This document shows positions 10,763-23,846 of a stretch of 64,000 bases of DNA, one piece after another. The position numbers and the translations under genes were made by a program. The stretch is taken from the NCBI GenBank assembly GCA_030848705.1, contig JAUIZM010000015.1:4774001-4838000 (forward strand), read 5' to 3'. The stretch's first letter is position 1. Every line of letters starts with the position of its first letter. The stretch is from Heracleum sosnowskyi. Lineage: Eukaryota; Streptophyta; Magnoliopsida; Apiales; Apiaceae. Below the pieces are notes generated by a model. It was not told the origin of the DNA. It saw only the letters and a list, made by a program, of their open reading frames with translations, and searched no databases.

Positions 10763-13700
10763 CTTTCTAGGTTTGAGAAACTCATGTGTGCCAACCACTT
10801 TGAAGTTAATCGGAAAATCCAGTTCCCGTAAAATCGGTTCATATCGGGTCTGATTCGGTTCAGAACGGAGCGAAATAAAATCTCATCATATTCTAAGAAA
10901 CTCATAGGGTCATGATATGAAAAAATATGGACAAGAAAAAATCTTTCTAGGTTTGAGAAAATCATGTGTGCCAACCACTTTGAAGTTAATCGGAAAACCC
11001 AGTTCCCGTAAAATCGGGTCATATCGGGTCCGATTCGGTTCAGAACGGAGGTAAATAAAATCTCATCATATTCTAGAAACTCATAGGGACATGATATGAA
11101 AAAATATGGACAAGAAAAAATCTTTCTAGGTTTGAGAAAATCATGTGTGCCAACCACTTTGAAGTTAATCGGAAAACCCAGTTCCCGTAAAATCGGGTCA
11201 TATCGGGTCTGATTCGGTTCAGAACGGAGCGAAATAAAATCTCATCATATTCTAGAAACTCATAGGGACATGATATGAAAAAATATGGACAAGAAAAAAT
11301 CTTTCTAGGTTTGAGAAAATCATGTGTGCCAACCACTTTGAAGTTAATCGGAAAACCCAGTTCCCGTAAAATTGGTTCATATCGGGTCCGATTCGGTTCA
11401 GAACGGAGAGAAATAAAATCTCATACTATTCTAGAAACTCATAGGGACATGATATGAAAAAATATGGACAAGAAAAAATCTTTCTAGGTTTGAGAAAATC
11501 ATGTGTGCCAACCACTTTGAAGTTAATCGGAAAACCCAGTTCCCGTAAAATCGGGTCATATCGGGTCCGATTCGGTTCAGAACGGAGGTAAATAAAATCT
11601 CATCATATTCTAGAAACTCATAGGGACATGATATGAAAAAATTTGGACAAGAAAAAATCTTTCTAGGTTTGAGAAAATCATGTGTGCCAACCACTTTGAA
11701 GTTAATCGGAAAACCCAGTTCCCGTAAAATCGGGTCATATCGGGTCTGATTCGGTTCAGAACGGAGCGAAATAAAATCTCATCATATTCTAGAAACTCAT
11801 AGGGACATGATATGAAAAAATATGGACAAGAAAAAATCTTTCTAGGTTTGAGAAAATCATGTGTGCCAACCACTTTGAAGTTAATCGGAAAACCCAGTTC
11901 CCGTAAAATTGGTTCATATCGGGTCCGATTCGGTTCAGAACGGAGAGAAATAAAATCTCATACTATTCTAGAAACTCATAGGGACATGATATGAAAAAAT
12001 ATGGACAAGAAAAAATCTTTCTAGGTTTGAGAAAATCATGTGTGCCAACCACTTTGAAGTTAATCGGAAAACCCAGTTCCCGTAAAATCGGTTCATATCG
12101 GGTCTGATTCGGTTCAGAACGGAGCGAAATAAAATCTCATCATATTCTAGAAACTCATAGGGACATGATATGAAAAAATATGGACAAGAAAAAATCTTTC
12201 TAGGTTTGAGAAAATCATGTGTGCCAACCACTTTGAAGTTAATCGGAAAACCCAGTTCCCGTAAAATCGGGTCATATCGGGTCCGATTCGGTTCAGAACG
12301 GAGCGAAATAAAATCTCATCATATTCTAGAAACTCATAGGGACATGATATGAAAAAATATGGACAAGAAAAAATCTTTCTAGGTTTGAGAAAATCATGTG
12401 TGCCAACCACTTTGAAGTTAATCGGAAAACCCAGTTCCCGTAAAATCGGTTCATATCGGGTCTGATTCGGTTCAGAACGGAGCGAAATAAAATCTCATCA
12501 TATTCTAGAAACTCATAGGGACATGATATGAAAAAATATGGACAAGAAAAAATCTTTCTAGGTTTGAGAAAATCATGTGTGCCAACCACTTTGAAGTTAA
12601 TCGGAAAACCCAGTTCCCGTAAAATCGGTTCATATCGGGTCCGATTCGGTTCAGAACGGAGCGAAATAAAATCTCATCATATTCTAGAAACTCATAGGGA
12701 CATGATATGAAAAAATATGGACAAGAAAAAATCTTTCTAGGTTTGAGAAAATCATGTGTGCCAACCACTTTGAAGTTAATCGGAAAACCTAGTTCCCGTA
12801 AAATCGGTTCATATCGGGTCCGATTCGGTTCAGAACGGAGAGAAATAAAATCTCATACTATTCTAGAAACTCATAGGGACATGATATGAAAAAATATGGA
12901 CAAGAAAAAATCTTTCTAGGTTTGAGAAAATCATGTGTGCCAACCACTTTGAAGTTAATCGGAAAACCCAGTTCCCGTAAAATCGGGTCATATCGGGTCC
13001 GATTCGGTTCAGAACGGAGGTAAATAAAATCTCATCATATTCTAGAAACTCATAGGGACATGATATGAAAAAATATGGACAAGAAAAAATCTTTCTAGGT
13101 TTGAGAAAATCATGTGTGCCAACCACTTTGAAGTTAATCGGAAAACCCAGTTCCCGTAAAATCGGGTCATATCGGGTCTGATTCGGTTCAGAACGGAGCG
13201 AAATAAAATCTCATCATATTCTAGAAACTCATAGGGACATGATATGAAAAAATATGGACAAGAAAAAATCTTTCTAGGTTTGAGAAAATCATGTGTGTCA
13301 ACCACTTTGAAGTTAATCGGAAAACCCAGTTCCTGTAAAATTGGTTCATATCGGGTCCGATTCGGTTCAGAACGGAGAGAAATAAAATCTCATACTATTC
13401 TAGAAACTCATAGGGACATGATATGAAAAAATATGGACAAGAAAAAATCTTTCTAGGTTTGAGAAAATCATGTGTGCCAACCACTTTGAAGTTAATCGGA
13501 AAACCCAGTTCCCGTAAAATCGGTTCATATCGGGTCTGATTCGGTTCAGAACGGAGCGAAATAAAATCTCATCATATTCTAGAAACTCATAGGGACATGA
13601 TATGAAAAAATATGGACAAGAAAAAATCTTTCTAGGTTTGAGAAAATCATGTGTGCCAACCACTTTGAAGTTAATCGGAAAACCCAGTTCCCGTAAAATC

Positions 13701-13806
13701 GGTTCATATCGGGTCCGATTCGGTTCAGAACGGAGCGAAATAAAATCTCATCATATTCTAGAAACTCATAGGGACATGATATGAAAAAATATGGACAAGA
13801 AAAAAT
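10763..13806 (+). repeat. Higher-order unit, 17 monomers (3044 bp), no beta monomer
   Basis: Order a-b-c2-j-b-c2-j-k-c-k-l-j2-b-c2-j-k-l. It is the longest stretch without any beta-core monomer. Private changes: A to T at 11643, C to T at 12790, 13298 and 13334. Confidence 0.92.
12733..12911 (+). repeat. Exemplar monomer type j2
   Basis: Has the agag and catact marks of j but keeps cggttc rather than ttggttc. This copy also has cctag instead of cccag. J2 recurs at 20620, 35501, 37293, 39085 and 40877. Confidence 0.9.
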
Positions 13807-14344
13807 CTTTCTAGGTTTGAGAAACTCATGTGTGCCAACCACTTTGAAGTTAATCGGAAAATCCAGTTCCCGTAAAATCGGTTCATATCGGGTCTGATTC
13901 GGTTCAGAACGGAGCGAAATAAAATCTCATCATATTCTAAGAAACTCATAGGGTCATGATATGAAAAAATATGGACAAGAAAAAATCTTTCTAGGTTTGA
14001 GAAAATCATGTGTGCCAACCACTTTGAAGTTAATCGGAAAACCCAGTTCCCGTAAAATCGGGTCATATCGGGTCCGATTCGGTTCAGAACGGAGGTAAAT
14101 AAAATCTCATCATATTCTAGAAACTCATAGGGACATGATATGAAAAAATATGGACAAGAAAAAATCTTTCTAGGTTTGAGAAAATCATGTGTGCCAACCA
14201 CTTTGAAGTTAATCGGAAAACCCAGTTCCCGTAAAATCGGGTCATATCGGGTCCGATTCGGTTCAGAACGGAGCGAAATAAAATCTCATCATATTCTAGA
14301 AACTCATAGGGACATGATATGAAAAAATATGGACAAGAAAAAAT

Positions 14345-14524
14345 CTTTCTAGGTTTGAGAAAATCATGTGTGCCTACCCAATTTAAAGTTTACAAGAAAA
14401 CCCAGTTCCCGTAAAATCGGTTCATATCGGGTCCGATTCGGTTCAGAACGGAGCGAAATAAAATCTCATCATATTCTAGAAACTCATAGGGACATGATAT
14501 GAAAAAATATGGACAAGAAAAAAA
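14345..14524 (+). repeat. Exemplar monomer type d2 (180 bp, beta core)
   Basis: Beta core with caatttaaag, tccg and agggacatg. It is in effect type h entered through the ordinary T junction, and it stands in the place of d in several nine-mers. Confidence 0.9.
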
Positions 14525-14703
14525 CTTTCTAGGTTTGAGAAAATCATGTGTGCCAACCACTTTGAAGTTAATCGGAAAACCCAGTTCCCGTAAAATCGGT
14601 TCATATCGGGTCCGATTCGGTTCAGAACGGAGGTAAATAAAATCTCATCATATTCTAGAAACTCATAGGGACATGATATGAAAAAATATGGACAAGAAAA
14701 AAA
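14525..14703 (+). repeat. Exemplar monomer type g2
   Basis: Type g (ggttc, tccg, aggt) entered through the aaaactttc junction. It follows d2 in all d2-containing units except the last (62394). Confidence 0.9.
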
Positions 14704-15421
14704 CTTTCTAGGTTTGAGAAAATCATGTGTGCCTACCCAATTTAAAGTTTACAAGAAAACCCAGTTCCCGTAAAATCGGTTCATATCGGGTCCGATTCGG
14801 TTCAGAACGGAGCGAAATAAAATCTCATCATATTCTAGAAACTCATAGGGACATGATATGAAAAAATATGGACAAGAAAAAATATTTCTAGGTTTGAGAA
14901 AATCATGTGTGCCAACCACTTTGAAGTTAATCGGAAAACCCAGTTCCCGTAAAATCGGTTCATATCGGGTCCGATTCGGTTCAGAACGGAGCGAAATAAA
15001 ATCTCATCATATTCTAGAAACTCATAGGGACATGATATGAAAAAATATGGACAAGAAAAAATCTTTCTAGGTTTGAGAAAATCATGTGTGCCTACCCAAT
15101 TTGAAGTTTACAAGAAAACCCAGTTCCCGTAAAATCGGGTCATATCGGGTCCGATTCGGTTCAGAACGGAGCGAAATAAAATCTCATCATATTCTAGAAA
15201 CTCATAGGGACATGATATGAAAAAATATGGACAAGAAAAAAACTTTCTAGGTTTGAGAAAATCATGTGTGCCAACCACTTTGAAGTTAATCGGAAAACCC
15301 AGTTCCCGTAAAATCGGTTCATATCGGGTCCGATTCGGTTCAGAACGGAGCGAAATAAAATCTCATCATATTCTAGAAACTCATAGGGACATGATATGAA
15401 AAAATATGGACAAGAAAAAAT

Positions 15422-18289
15422 CTTTCTAGGTTTGAGAAACTCATGTGTGCCAACCACTTTGAAGTTAATCGGAAAATCCAGTTCCCGTAAAATCGGTTCA
15501 TATCGGGTCTGATTCGGTTCAGAACGGAGCGAAATAAAATCTCATCATATTCTAAGAAACTCATAGGGTCATGATATGAAAAAATATGGACAAGAAAAAA
15601 TCTTTCTAGGTTTGAGAAAATCATGTGTGCCAACCACTTTGAAGTTAATCGGAAAACCCAGTTCCCGTAAAATCGGGTCATATCGGGTCCGATTCGGTTC
15701 AGAACGGAGGTAAATAAAATCTCATCATATTCTAGAAACTCATAGGGACATGATATGAAAAAATATGGACAAGAAAAAATCTTTCTAGGTTTGAGAAAAT
15801 CATGTGTGCCAACCACTTTGAAGTTAATCGGAAAACCCAGTTCCCGTAAAATCGGTTCATATCGGGTCCGATTCGGTTCAGAACGGAGCGAAATAAAATC
15901 TCATCATATTCTAGAAACTCATAGGGACATGATATGAAAAAATATGGACAAGAAAAAATCTTTCTAGGTTTGAGAAAATCATGTGTGCCTACCCAATTTA
16001 AAGTTTACAAGAAAACCCAGTTCCCGTAAAATCGGTTCATATCGGGTCAGATTCGGTTCAGAACGGAGCGAAATAAAATCTCATCATATTCTAGAAACTC
16101 ATAGGGTCATGATATGAAAAAATATGGACAAGAAAAAATCTTTCTAGGTTTGAGGAAATCATGTGTGCCAACCACTTTGAAGTTAATCGGAAAACCCAGT
16201 TCCCGTAAAATCGGGTCATATCGGGTCCGATTCGGTTCAGAACGGAGGTAAATAAAATCTCATCATATTCTAGAAACTCATAGGGACATGATATGAAAAA
16301 ATATGGACAAGAAAAAATCTTTCTAGGTTTGAGAAAATCATGTGTGCCAACCACTTTGAAGTTAATCGGAAAACCCAGTTCCCGTAAAATCGGGTCATAT
16401 CGGGTCCGATTCCGTTCAGAACGGAGCGAAATAAAATCTCATCATATTCTAGAAACTCATAGGGACATGATATGAAAAAATATGGACAAGAAAAAATCTT
16501 TCTAGGTTTGAGAAAATCATGTGTGCCAACCACTTTGAAGTTAATCGGAAAACCCAGTTCCCGTAAAATTGGTTCATATCGGGTCCGATTCGGTTCAGAA
16601 CGGAGAGAAATAAAATCTCATACTATTCTAGAAACTCATAGGGACATGATATGAAAAAATATGGACAAGAAAAAATCTTTCTAGGTTTGAGAAAATCATG
16701 TGTGCCAACCACTTTGAAGTTAATCGGAAAACCCAGTTCCCGTAAAATCGGTTCATATCGGGTCTGATTCGGTTCAGAACGGAGCGAAATAAAATCTCAT
16801 CATATTCTAGAAACTCATAGGGACATGATATGAAAAAATATGGACAAGAAAAAATCTTTCTAGGTTTGAGAAAATCATGTGTGCCAACCACTTTGAAGTT
16901 AATCGGAAAACCCAGTTCCCGTAAAATCGGTTCATATCGGGTCCGATTCGGTTCAGAACGGAGCGAAATAAAATCTCATCATATTCTAGAAACTCATAGG
17001 GACATGATATGAAAAAATATGGACAAGAAAAAATCTTTCTAGGTTTGAGAAAATCATGTGTGCCTACCCAATTTAAAGTTTACAAGAAAACCCAGTTCCC
17101 GTAAAATCGGTTCATATCGGGTCAGATTCGGTTCAGAACGGAGCGAAATAAAATCTCATCATATTCTAGAAACTCATAGGGTCATGATATGAAAAAATAT
17201 GGACAAGAAAAAATCTTTCTAGGTTTGAGAAAATCATGTGTGCCAACCACTTTGAAGTTAATCGGAAAACCCAGTTCCCGTAAAATCGGGTCATATCGGG
17301 TCCGATTCGGTTCAGAACGGAGGTAAATAAAATCTCATCATATTCTAGAAACTCATAGGGACATGATATGAAAAAATATGGACAAGAAAAAATCTTTCTA
17401 GGTTTGAGAAAATCATGTGTGCCAACCACTTTGAAGTTAATCGGAAAACCCAGTTCCCGTAAAATTGGTTCATATCGGGTCCGATTCGGTTCAGAACGGA
17501 GAGAAATAAAATCTCATACTATTCTAGAAACTCATAGGGACATGATATGAAAAAATATGGACAAGAAAAAATCTTTCTAGGTTTGAGAAAATCATGTGTG
17601 CCAACCACTTTGAAGTTAATCGGAAAACCCAGTTCCCGTAAAATCGGGTCATATCGGGTCCGATTCGGTTCAGAACGGAGCGAAATAAAATCTCATCATA
17701 TTCTAGAAACTCATAGGGACATGATATGAAAAAATATGGACAAGAAAAAATCTTTCTAGGTTTGAGAAAATCATGTGTGCCAACCACTTTGAAGTTAATC
17801 GGAAAACCCAGTTCCCGTAAAATCGGGTCATATCGGGTCCGATTCGGTTCAGAACGGAGCGAAATAAAATCTCATCATATTCTAGAAACTCATAGGGACA
17901 TGATATGAAAAAATATGGACAAGAAAAAATCTTTCTAGGTTTGAGAAAATCATGTGTGCCTACCCAATTTGAAGTTTACAAGAAAACCCAGTTCCCGTAA
18001 AATCGGGTCATATCGGGTCCGATTCGGTTCAGAACGGAGCGAAATAAAATCTCATCATATTCTAGAAACTCATAGGGACATGATATGAAAAAATATGGAC
18101 AAGAAAAAAACTTTCTAGGTTTGAGAAAATCATGTGTGCCAACCACTTTGAAGTTAATCGGAAAACCCAGTTCCCGTAAAATCGGTTCATATCGGGTCCG
18201 ATTCGGTTCAGAACGGAGCGAAATAAAATCTCATCATATTCTAGAAACTCATAGGGACATGATATGAAAAAATATGGACAAGAAAAAAT
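15422..18289 (+). repeat. Higher-order unit, 16 monomers (2868 bp)
   Basis: Order a-b-l-d-b-c-j-k-l-d-b-j-c-c-f-e2. It starts in vocabulary Y and ends with the f-e2 closing pair of X. Private changes at 16155 (gaggaaatc) and 16413 (gattccgtt) recur exactly 2868 bp downstream. Confidence 0.93.
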
Positions 18290-21200
18290 CTTTCTAGGTT
18301 TGAGAAACTCATGTGTGCCAACCACTTTGAAGTTAATCGGAAAATCCAGTTCCCGTAAAATCGGTTCATATCGGGTCTGATTCGGTTCAGAACGGAGCGA
18401 AATAAAATCTCATCATATTCTAAGAAACTCATAGGGTCATGATATGAAAAAATATGGACAAGAAAAAATCTTTCTAGGTTTGAGAAAATCATGTGTGCCA
18501 ACCACTTTGAAGTTAATCGGAAAACCCAGTTCCCGTAAAATCGGGTCATATCGGGTCCGATTCGGTTCAGAACGGAGGTAAATAAAATCTCATCATATTC
18601 TAGAAACTCATAGGGACATGATATGAAAAAATATGGACAAGAAAAAATCTTTCTAGGTTTGAGAAAATCATGTGTGCCAACCACTTTGAAGTTAATCGGA
18701 AAACCCAGTTCCCGTAAAATCGGTTCATATCGGGTCCGATTCGGTTCAGAACGGAGCGAAATAAAATCTCATCATATTCTAGAAACTCATAGGGACATGA
18801 TATGAAAAAATATGGACAAGAAAAAATCTTTCTAGGTTTGAGAAAATCATGTGTGCCTACCCAATTTAAAGTTTACAAGAAAACCCAGTTCCCGTAAAAT
18901 CGGTTCATATCGGGTCAGATTCGGTTCAGAACGGAGCGAAATAAAATCTCATCATATTCTAGAAACTCATAGGGTCATGATATGAAAAAATATGGACAAG
19001 AAAAAATCTTTCTAGGTTTGAGGAAATCATGTGTGCCAACCACTTTGAAGTTAATCGGAAAACCCAGTTCCCGTAAAATCGGGTCATATCGGGTCCGATT
19101 CGGTTCAGAACGGAGGTAAATAAAATCTCATCATATTCTAGAAACTCATAGGGACATGATATGAAAAAATATGGACAAGAAAAAATCTTTCTAGGTTTGA
19201 GAAAATCATGTGTGCCAACCACTTTGAAGTTAATCGGAAAACCCAGTTCCCGTAAAATCGGGTCATATCGGGTCCGATTCCGTTCAGAACGGAGCGAAAT
19301 AAAATCTCATCATATTCTAGAAACTCATAGGGACATGATATGAAAAAATATGGACAAGAAAAAATCTTTCTAGGTTTGAGAAAATCATGTGTGCCAACCA
19401 CTTTGAAGTTAATCGGAAAACCCAGTTCCCGTAAAATTGGTTCATATCGGGTCCGATTCGGTTCAGAACGGAGAGAAATAAAATCTCATACTATTCTAGA
19501 AACTCATAGGGACATGATATGAAAAAATATGGACAAGAAAAAATCTTTCTAGGTTTGAGAAAATCATGTGTGCCAACCACTTTGAAGTTAATCGGAAAAC
19601 CCAGTTCCCGTAAAATCGGTTCATATCGGGTCTGATTCGGTTCAGAACGGAGCGAAATAAAATCTCATCATATTCTAGAAACTCATAGGGACATGATATG
19701 AAAAAATATGGACAAGAAAAAATCTTTCTAGGTTTGAGAAAATCATGTGTGCCAACCACTTTGAAGTTAATCGGAAAACCCAGTTCCCGTAAAATCGGTT
19801 CATATCGGGTCCGATTCGGTTCAGAACGGAGCGAAATAAAATCTCATCATATTCTAGAAACTCATAGGGACATGATATGAAAAAATATGGACAAGAAAAA
19901 ATCTTTCTAGGTTTGAGAAAATCATGTGTGCCTACCCAATTTAAAGTTTACAAGAAAACCCAGTTCCCGTAAAATCGGTTCATATCGGGTCAGATTCGGT
20001 TCAGAACGGAGCGAAATAAAATCTCATCATATTCTAGAAACTCATAGGGTCATGATATGAAAAAATATGGACAAGAAAAAATCTTTCTAGGTTTGAGAAA
20101 ATCATGTGTGCCAACCACTTTGAAGTTAATCGGAAAACCCAGTTCCCGTAAAATCGGGTCATATCGGGTCCGATTCGGTTCAGAACGGAGGTAAATAAAA
20201 TCTCATCATATTCTAGAAACTCATAGGGACATGATATGAAAAAATATGGACAAGAAAAAATCTTTCTAGGTTTGAGAAAATCATGTGTGCCAACCACTTT
20301 GAAGTTAATCGGAAAACCCAGTTCCCGTAAAATTGGTTCATATCGGGTCCGATTCGGTTCAGAACGGAGAGAAATAAAATCTCATACTATTCTAGAAACT
20401 CATAGGGACATGATATGAAAAAATATGGACAAGAAAAAATCTTTCTAGGTTTGAGAAAATCATGTGTGCCAACCACTTTGAAGTTAATCGGAAAACCCAG
20501 TTCCCGTAAAATCGGGTCATATCGGGTCCGATTCGGTTCAGAACGGAGCGAAATAAAATCTCATCATATTCTAGAAACTCATAGGGACATGATATGAAAA
20601 AATATGGACAAGAAAAAATCTTTCTAGGTTTGAGAAAATCATGTGTGCCAACCACTTTGAAGTTAATCGGAAAACCCAGTTCCCGTAAAATCGGTTCATA
20701 TCGGGTCCGATTCGGTTCAGAACGGAGAGAAATAAAATCTCATACTATTCTAGAAACTCATAGGGACATGATATGAAAAAATATGGACAAGAAAAAATCT
20801 TTCTAGGTTTGAGAAAATCATGTGTGCCAACCACTTTGAAGTTAATCGGAAAACCCAGTTCCCGTAAAATCGGTTCATATCGGGTCTGATTCGGTTCAGA
20901 ACGGAGCGAAATAAAATCTCATCATATTCTAGAAACTCATAGGGACATGATATGAAAAAATATGGACAAGAAAAAATCTTTCTAGGTTTGAGAAAATCAT
21001 GTGTGCCAACCACTTTGAAGTTAATCGGAAAACCCAGTTCCCGTAAAATCGGTTCATATCGGGTCCGATTCGGTTCAGAACGGAGCGAAATAAAATCTCA
21101 TCATATTCTAGAAACTCATAGGGACATGATATGAAAAAATATGGACAAGAAAAAATCTTTCTAGGTTTGAGAAAATCATGTGTGCCTACCCAATTTAAAG

Positions 21201-22231
21201 TTTACAAGAAAACCCAGTTCCCGTAAAATCGGTTCATATCGGGTCAGATTCGGTTCAGAACGGAGCGAAATAAAATCTCATCATATTCTAGAAACTCATA
21301 GGGTCATGATATGAAAAAATATGGACAAGAAAAAATCTTTCTAGGTTTGAGAAAATCATGTGTGCCAACCACTTTGAAGTTAATCGGAAAACCCAGTTCC
21401 CGTAAAATCGGGTCATATCGGGTCCGATTCGGTTCAGAACGGAGGTAAATAAAATCTCATCATATTCTAGAAACTCATAGGGACATGATATGAAAAAATA
21501 TGGACAAGAAAAAATCTTTCTAGGTTTGAGAAAATCATGTGTGCCAACCACTTTGAAGTTAATCGGAAAACCCAGTTCCCGTAAAATCGGGTCATATCGG
21601 GTCCGATTCGGTTCAGAACGGAGCGAAATAAAATCTCATCATATTCTAGAAACTCATAGGGACATGATATGAAAAAATATGGACAAGAAAAAATCTTTCT
21701 AGGTTTGAGAAAATCATGTGTGCCAACCACTTTGAAGTTAATCGGAAAACCCAGTTCCCGTAAAATTGGTTCATATCGGGTCCGATTCGGTTCAGAACGG
21801 AGAGAAATAAAATCTCATACTATTCTAGAAACTCATAGGGACATGATATGAAAAAATATGGACAAGAAAAAATCTTTCTAGGTTTGAGAAAATCATGTGT
21901 GCCAACCACTTTGAAGTTAATCGGAAAACCCAGTTCCCGTAAAATCGGTTCATATCGGGTCCGATTCGGTTCAGAACGGAGCGAAATAAAATCTCATCAT
22001 ATTCTAGAAACTCATAGGGACATGATATGAAAAAATATGGACAAGAAAAAATCTTTCTAGGTTTGAGAAAATCATGTGTGCCAACCACTTTGAAGTTAAT
22101 CGGAAAACCCAGTTCCCGTAAAATCGGTTCATATCGGGTCCGATTCGGTTCAGAACGGAGCGAAATAAAATCTCATCATATTCTAGAAACTCATAGGGAC
22201 ATGATATGAAAAAATATGGACAAGAAAAAAT
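18290..22231 (+). repeat. Higher-order unit, 22 monomers (3942 bp)
   Basis: Order a-b-l-d-b-c-j-k-l-d-b-j-c-j2-k-l-d-b-c-j-l-l. The first 13 monomers match the unit before it, including private changes at 19023 and 19281. After that it diverges. Confidence 0.93.
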
Positions 22232-23846
22232 CTTTCTAGGTTTGAGAAACTCATGTGTGCCAACCACTTTGAAGTTAATCGGAAAATCCAGTTCCCGTAA
22301 AATCGGTTCATATCGGGTCTGATTCGGTTCAGAACGGAGCGAAATAAAATCTCATCATATTCTAAGAAACTCATAGGGTCATGATATGAAAAAATATGGA
22401 CAAGAAAAAATCTTTCTAGGTTTGAGAAAATCATGTGTGCCAACCACTTTGAAGTTAATCGGAAAACCCAGTTCCCGTAAAATCGGGTCATATCGGGTCC
22501 GATTCGGTTCAGAACGGAGGTAAATAAAATCTCATCATATTCTAGAAACTCATAGGGACATGATATGAAAAAATATGGACAAGAAAAAATCTTTCTAGGT
22601 TTGAGAAAATCATGTGTGCCAACCACTTTGAAGTTAATCGGAAAACCCAGTTCCCGTAAAATCGGGTCATATCGGGTCCGATTCGGTTCAGAACGGAGCG
22701 AAATAAAATCTCATCATATTCTAGAAACTCATAGGGACATGATATGAAAAAATATGGACAAGAAAAAATCTTTCTAGGTTTGAGAAAATCATGTGTGCCT
22801 ACCCAATTTAAAGTTTACAAGAAAACCCAGTTCCCGTAAAATCGGTTCATATCGGGTCCGATTCGGTTCAGAACGGAGCGAAATAAAATCTCATCATATT
22901 CTAGAAACTCATAGGGACATGATATGAAAAAATATGGACAAGAAAAAAACTTTCTAGGTTTGAGAAAATCATGTGTGCCAACCACTTTGAAGTTAATCGG
23001 AAAACCCAGTTCCCGTAAAATCGGTTCATATCGGGTCCGATTCGGTTCAGAACGGAGGTAAATAAAATCTCATCATATTCTAGAAACTCATAGGGACATG
23101 ATATGAAAAAATATGGACAAGAAAAAAACTTTCTAGGTTTGAGAAAATCATGTGTGCCTACCCAATTTAAAGTTTACAAGAAAACCCAGTTCCCGTAAAA
23201 TCGGTTCATATCGGGTCCGATTCGGTTCAGAACGGAGCGAAATAAAATCTCATCATATTCTAGAAACTCATAGGGACATGATATGAAAAAATATGGACAA
23301 GAAAAAATATTTCTAGGTTTGAGAAAATCATGTGTGCCAACCACTTTGAAGTTAATCGGAAAACCCAGTTCCCGTAAAATCGGTTCATATCGGGTCCGAT
23401 TCGGTTCAGAACGGAGCGAAATAAAATCTCATCATATTCTAGAAACTCATAGGGACATGATATGAAAAAATATGGACAAGAAAAAATCTTTCTAGGTTTG
23501 AGAAAATCATGTGTGCCTACCCAATTTGAAGTTTACAAGAAAACCCAGTTCCCGTAAAATCGGGTCATATCGGGTCCGATTCGGTTCAGAACGGAGCGAA
23601 ATAAAATCTCATCATATTCTAGAAACTCATAGGGACATGATATGAAAAAATATGGACAAGAAAAAAACTTTCTAGGTTTGAGAAAATCATGTGTGCCAAC
23701 CACTTTGAAGTTAATCGGAAAACCCAGTTCCCGTAAAATCGGTTCATATCGGGTCCGATTCGGTTCAGAACGGAGCGAAATAAAATCTCATCATATTCTA
23801 GAAACTCATAGGGACATGATATGAAAAAATATGGACAAGAAAAAAT
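22232..23846 (+). repeat. Higher-order unit, 9-mer of 1615 bp
   Basis: Order a-b-c-d2-g2-h-i-f-e2, identical in type order to 13807-15421. A second vocabulary X island. Confidence 0.93.

Larger units (their letters stand above)
13807..15421 (+). repeat. Higher-order unit, 9-mer of 1615 bp
   Basis: Order a-b-c-d2-g2-h-i-f-e2. It differs from the 4307 copy in having d2/g2 instead of d/g. It is an island of vocabulary X inside Y territory. Confidence 0.93.
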
